Shown here piece after piece: positions 62,743 through 64,000 of a stretch of 64,000 nucleotides of DNA. Every line of letters begins with the position of its first letter. Position 1 is the stretch's first letter. The stretch is from Dokdonia pacifica. GTDB lineage: Bacteria; Bacteroidota; Bacteroidia; Flavobacteriales; Flavobacteriaceae. The DNA lies in the NCBI RefSeq assembly GCF_900188275.1, contig NZ_FZNY01000013.1, positions 1 to 64,000 of the forward strand, in the 5' to 3' direction. The translations under genes and the position numbers were made by a program. Below the pieces are notes generated by a model. The model was not told the DNA's origin, made no database searches, and worked only from the letters and a program-made list of their open reading frames with translations.

Positions 62743-63197
62743 AATTTTATGGCTTTGTTATTTATTTAGTAATAGAGGTTCTACTTATAGACCACTACTT
62801 CACGCACTATTTACAACTTAAATGCAATAGATTAAGACTGTTATATACCCATCACAAATCTATATAACTGACTTATATAAATAAGATATTTCTGGGCGTA
62901 TATAAATAGTATGATGAGTAGTTTCATGTGATATTATTTGTATTAAAAGGCAAGGGATCTTAGCATTATAATAAATCCAGGTTACGCTAAAACAATAATT
63001 GTAATCTAAAGATGAGCGTAATTTTAAGTACGCTTTCGCGAAAGCGTATAGCTATACATTAAGAAGTAATCATATGCGGCTATTTCAATTTCACTTATAA
63101 ACAAACAGTATACTCATGTATAGTTGACGTTATTTATGAATAAAACTAAGATCCTTGACCTTTACAATAAATGTGCTTGATATTCATATAAGCACTC
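62743..63197. other. intergenic region with one iterated palindrome, no gene seen
   Basis: About 455 AT-rich bases; only the palindrome at 63032 stands out. It must contain the promoter of the unknown gene at 62332-62742. Confidence 0.5.
63032..63045. repeat. iterated palindrome GCTTTCGCGAAAGC, copy 9
   Basis: Intergenic, in the extended form tacgctttcgcgaaagcgta. Confidence 0.85.
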
Positions 63198-63347
63198 TTA
63201 GAAGATACACGTACAAGAGCACGAATGTTCTACATCTTGATGTGCTGGTTGTACTAGAAGTCCTCCTAGAATAGTTCTTTGTTTCAATTTTGAGATTTTA
63301 ATTTTTTCAAAATTGAGGGTCGCTTTTTTAAATATTTCATTTTTCAT
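63198..63347 (-). CDS. lanthipeptide-like precursor peptide 1
   Basis: 49 residues. Leader KKATLNFEKIKISKL ... RTILGG with a Gly-Gly cleavage site; core LLVQPAHQDVEHSCSCTCIF ending in three closely spaced Cys with Ser/Thr. The leader matches the class I lanthipeptide precursors of Bacteroidetes. Too short for routine gene callers. One of three tandem paralogues. Confidence 0.75.
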   Translation of the reverse strand: MKNEIFKKATLNFEKIKISKLKQRTILGGLLVQPAHQDVEHSCSCTCIF

Positions 63348-63418
63348 ATTGAAAAGTATTTAGGTAGAGACAAATTCTTGAACATTAAAACCCTATCAAG
63401 ATTTAGGTATCATATATT

Positions 63419-63574
63419 CTAACAATCGTTTATCTCGCAAAAAGTACAATCGCAAGTAGTTTCTGTAGGTCTTGAAAGTGGCCATATACCACCGTTAATC
63501 GTAGTTTGTTCTAACTTTGAAATAATTACTTTCTCAAAGTTGAGTTCTAATTTTTTAAGCTTTTGATTTTTCAT
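63419..63574 (-). CDS. lanthipeptide-like precursor peptide 2
   Basis: 51 residues. Leader KKLELNFEKVIISKLEQ then TTINGG; core starts IWPLSRPTETT and carries CDCTFCEINDC, with four Cys and several Thr/Ser, suitable for thioether rings. Same leader architecture as precursor 1. Confidence 0.8.
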   Translation of the reverse strand: MKNQKLKKLELNFEKVIISKLEQTTINGGIWPLSRPTETTCDCTFCEINDC

Positions 63575-63839
63575 TTTTCTGATTTTTTTTAGTTATTATA
63601 TTCTGAACATTTTAACGCCCATCAGAACTTCAGGCTATTTAAATCATAGGGGGATTCTTATAAAACCTAAATAGATAGGTTTTATATATGATTTTAGGAA
63701 TGTGACGTATTGTATATGTTGTCTTTTTACTAAGAAAGGTATTCTGCTATTAGAAAGGGCAGGTAAAAAATTGGGGGAGTACCTCAATGACAAATCTTAT
63801 TAGATCATCTATCATTGAGGCACATACAGATTCTAAAAC

Positions 63840-63986
63840 CTAACAAATATCTGGGTCAGATCCGCACAAACAAGTATCACTAAGTCTTGTTTCCTGTAGT
63901 AAAGCATTTCCTCCTTCTACTTTGTCTAAATGGAGTTTGCTAATCAGTTCTTTACTAAAACTAAGTTGTTTTAATTCTTTTTTCAT
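63840..63986 (-). CDS. lanthipeptide-like precursor peptide 3
   Basis: 48 residues. Leader KKELKQLSFSKELISKLHL then DKVEGG; core NALLQETRLSDTCLCGSDPD ends in IC, with three Cys. Lies 14 bases from the right edge, so modification (LanB/LanC) and export genes probably follow outside the window. Confidence 0.75.
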   Translation of the reverse strand: MKKELKQLSFSKELISKLHLDKVEGGNALLQETRLSDTCLCGSDPDIC

Positions 63987-64000
63987 GATGCTTGAAATTT

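Noticed and set aside
1-64000. tRNA or rRNA genes
   Set aside because: No cloverleaf or rRNA-like segment was recognised by eye; a tRNA scan would be needed to exclude them fully.

Overview
The window looks like chromosome of a marine Flavobacteriaceae-type Bacteroidetes. It is AT-rich with weak ribosome-binding sites. Its gene families are typical of that group: DUF6443/YD-repeat secreted protein pairs, an ECF sigma / anti-sigma / wide surface-protein triad, Mpl, kynurenine-pathway tryptophan catabolism, and GG-leader and lanthipeptide-like precursors. The genus cannot be fixed from the sequence alone.

Layout. 1-5448: two secreted YD/RHS-like proteins on the minus strand; the first runs off the left edge. 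About 5.97-25.46 kb: an integrative element. Its left arm (minus strand) holds a frameshifted gene, a coiled-coil protein, a Dam-type methylase, a RadC/JAB protein and a coupling-type ATPase. Its centre and right arm (plus strand) hold a serine recombinase, replication- and regulator-like genes, a six-gene defence block, a second 1013-residue coupling-type ATPase and a second serine recombinase. The right end lies inside the chromosomal radC gene, of which only the N-terminal part remains. The left end was not found. The defence block is CapV phospholipase, CD-NTase ending in Gly-Gly and an E2-like protein (type II-short CBASS), followed without real gaps by an AbiV-like HEPN protein, an alpha-helical solenoid protein and a protein with a restriction-nuclease-like N terminus.

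25.8-38 kb: chromosomal genes, including a GG-leader peptide, mpl, queE, an MFS transporter, a kynurenine operon (kynU, PaiB-like, kmo, RidA-type deaminase), an Imm53 immunity gene beside a decayed copy of the start of a HAD phosphatase gene, and that HAD gene. 38.08-43.72 kb: four consecutive gene cassettes (YwqG-like; Fur-like/DUF3703/CDF; small membrane protein; SDR/secreted protein/HxlR). Each is bounded by its own matching inverted sequence next to a conserved GTT/AAC. Two cassettes are separated by about 200-bp foldable repeats whose arms covary. The layout is that of integron cassettes with attC sites, but the sequences are not canonical and no integrase is in the window. The array ends against a 97-bp duplication of the 3' end of an M23 peptidase gene.

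44-50 kb: DoxX-like protein, ECF sigma locus, MeaB GTPase and small genes. 50.2-61.2 kb: a sulfur/low-oxygen locus with two Crp/Fnr regulators, TauE/SafE, a CstB-like persulfide dioxygenase-rhodanese, a rhodanese, two possible thiol methyltransferases, cytochrome bd oxidase and two YeeE/YedE proteins. Five copies of one dyad, GTAAC-N4-GT(T/C)AC, lie upstream of its transcription units and suggest a single regulon. 61.3-64 kb: a phosphopantetheinyl transferase, an unknown gene and three tandem lanthipeptide-like precursor genes running to the right edge.

A palindrome, GCTTTCGCGAAAGC, occurs nine times in the 30-63 kb backbone and never in the integrative element or the cassette array.
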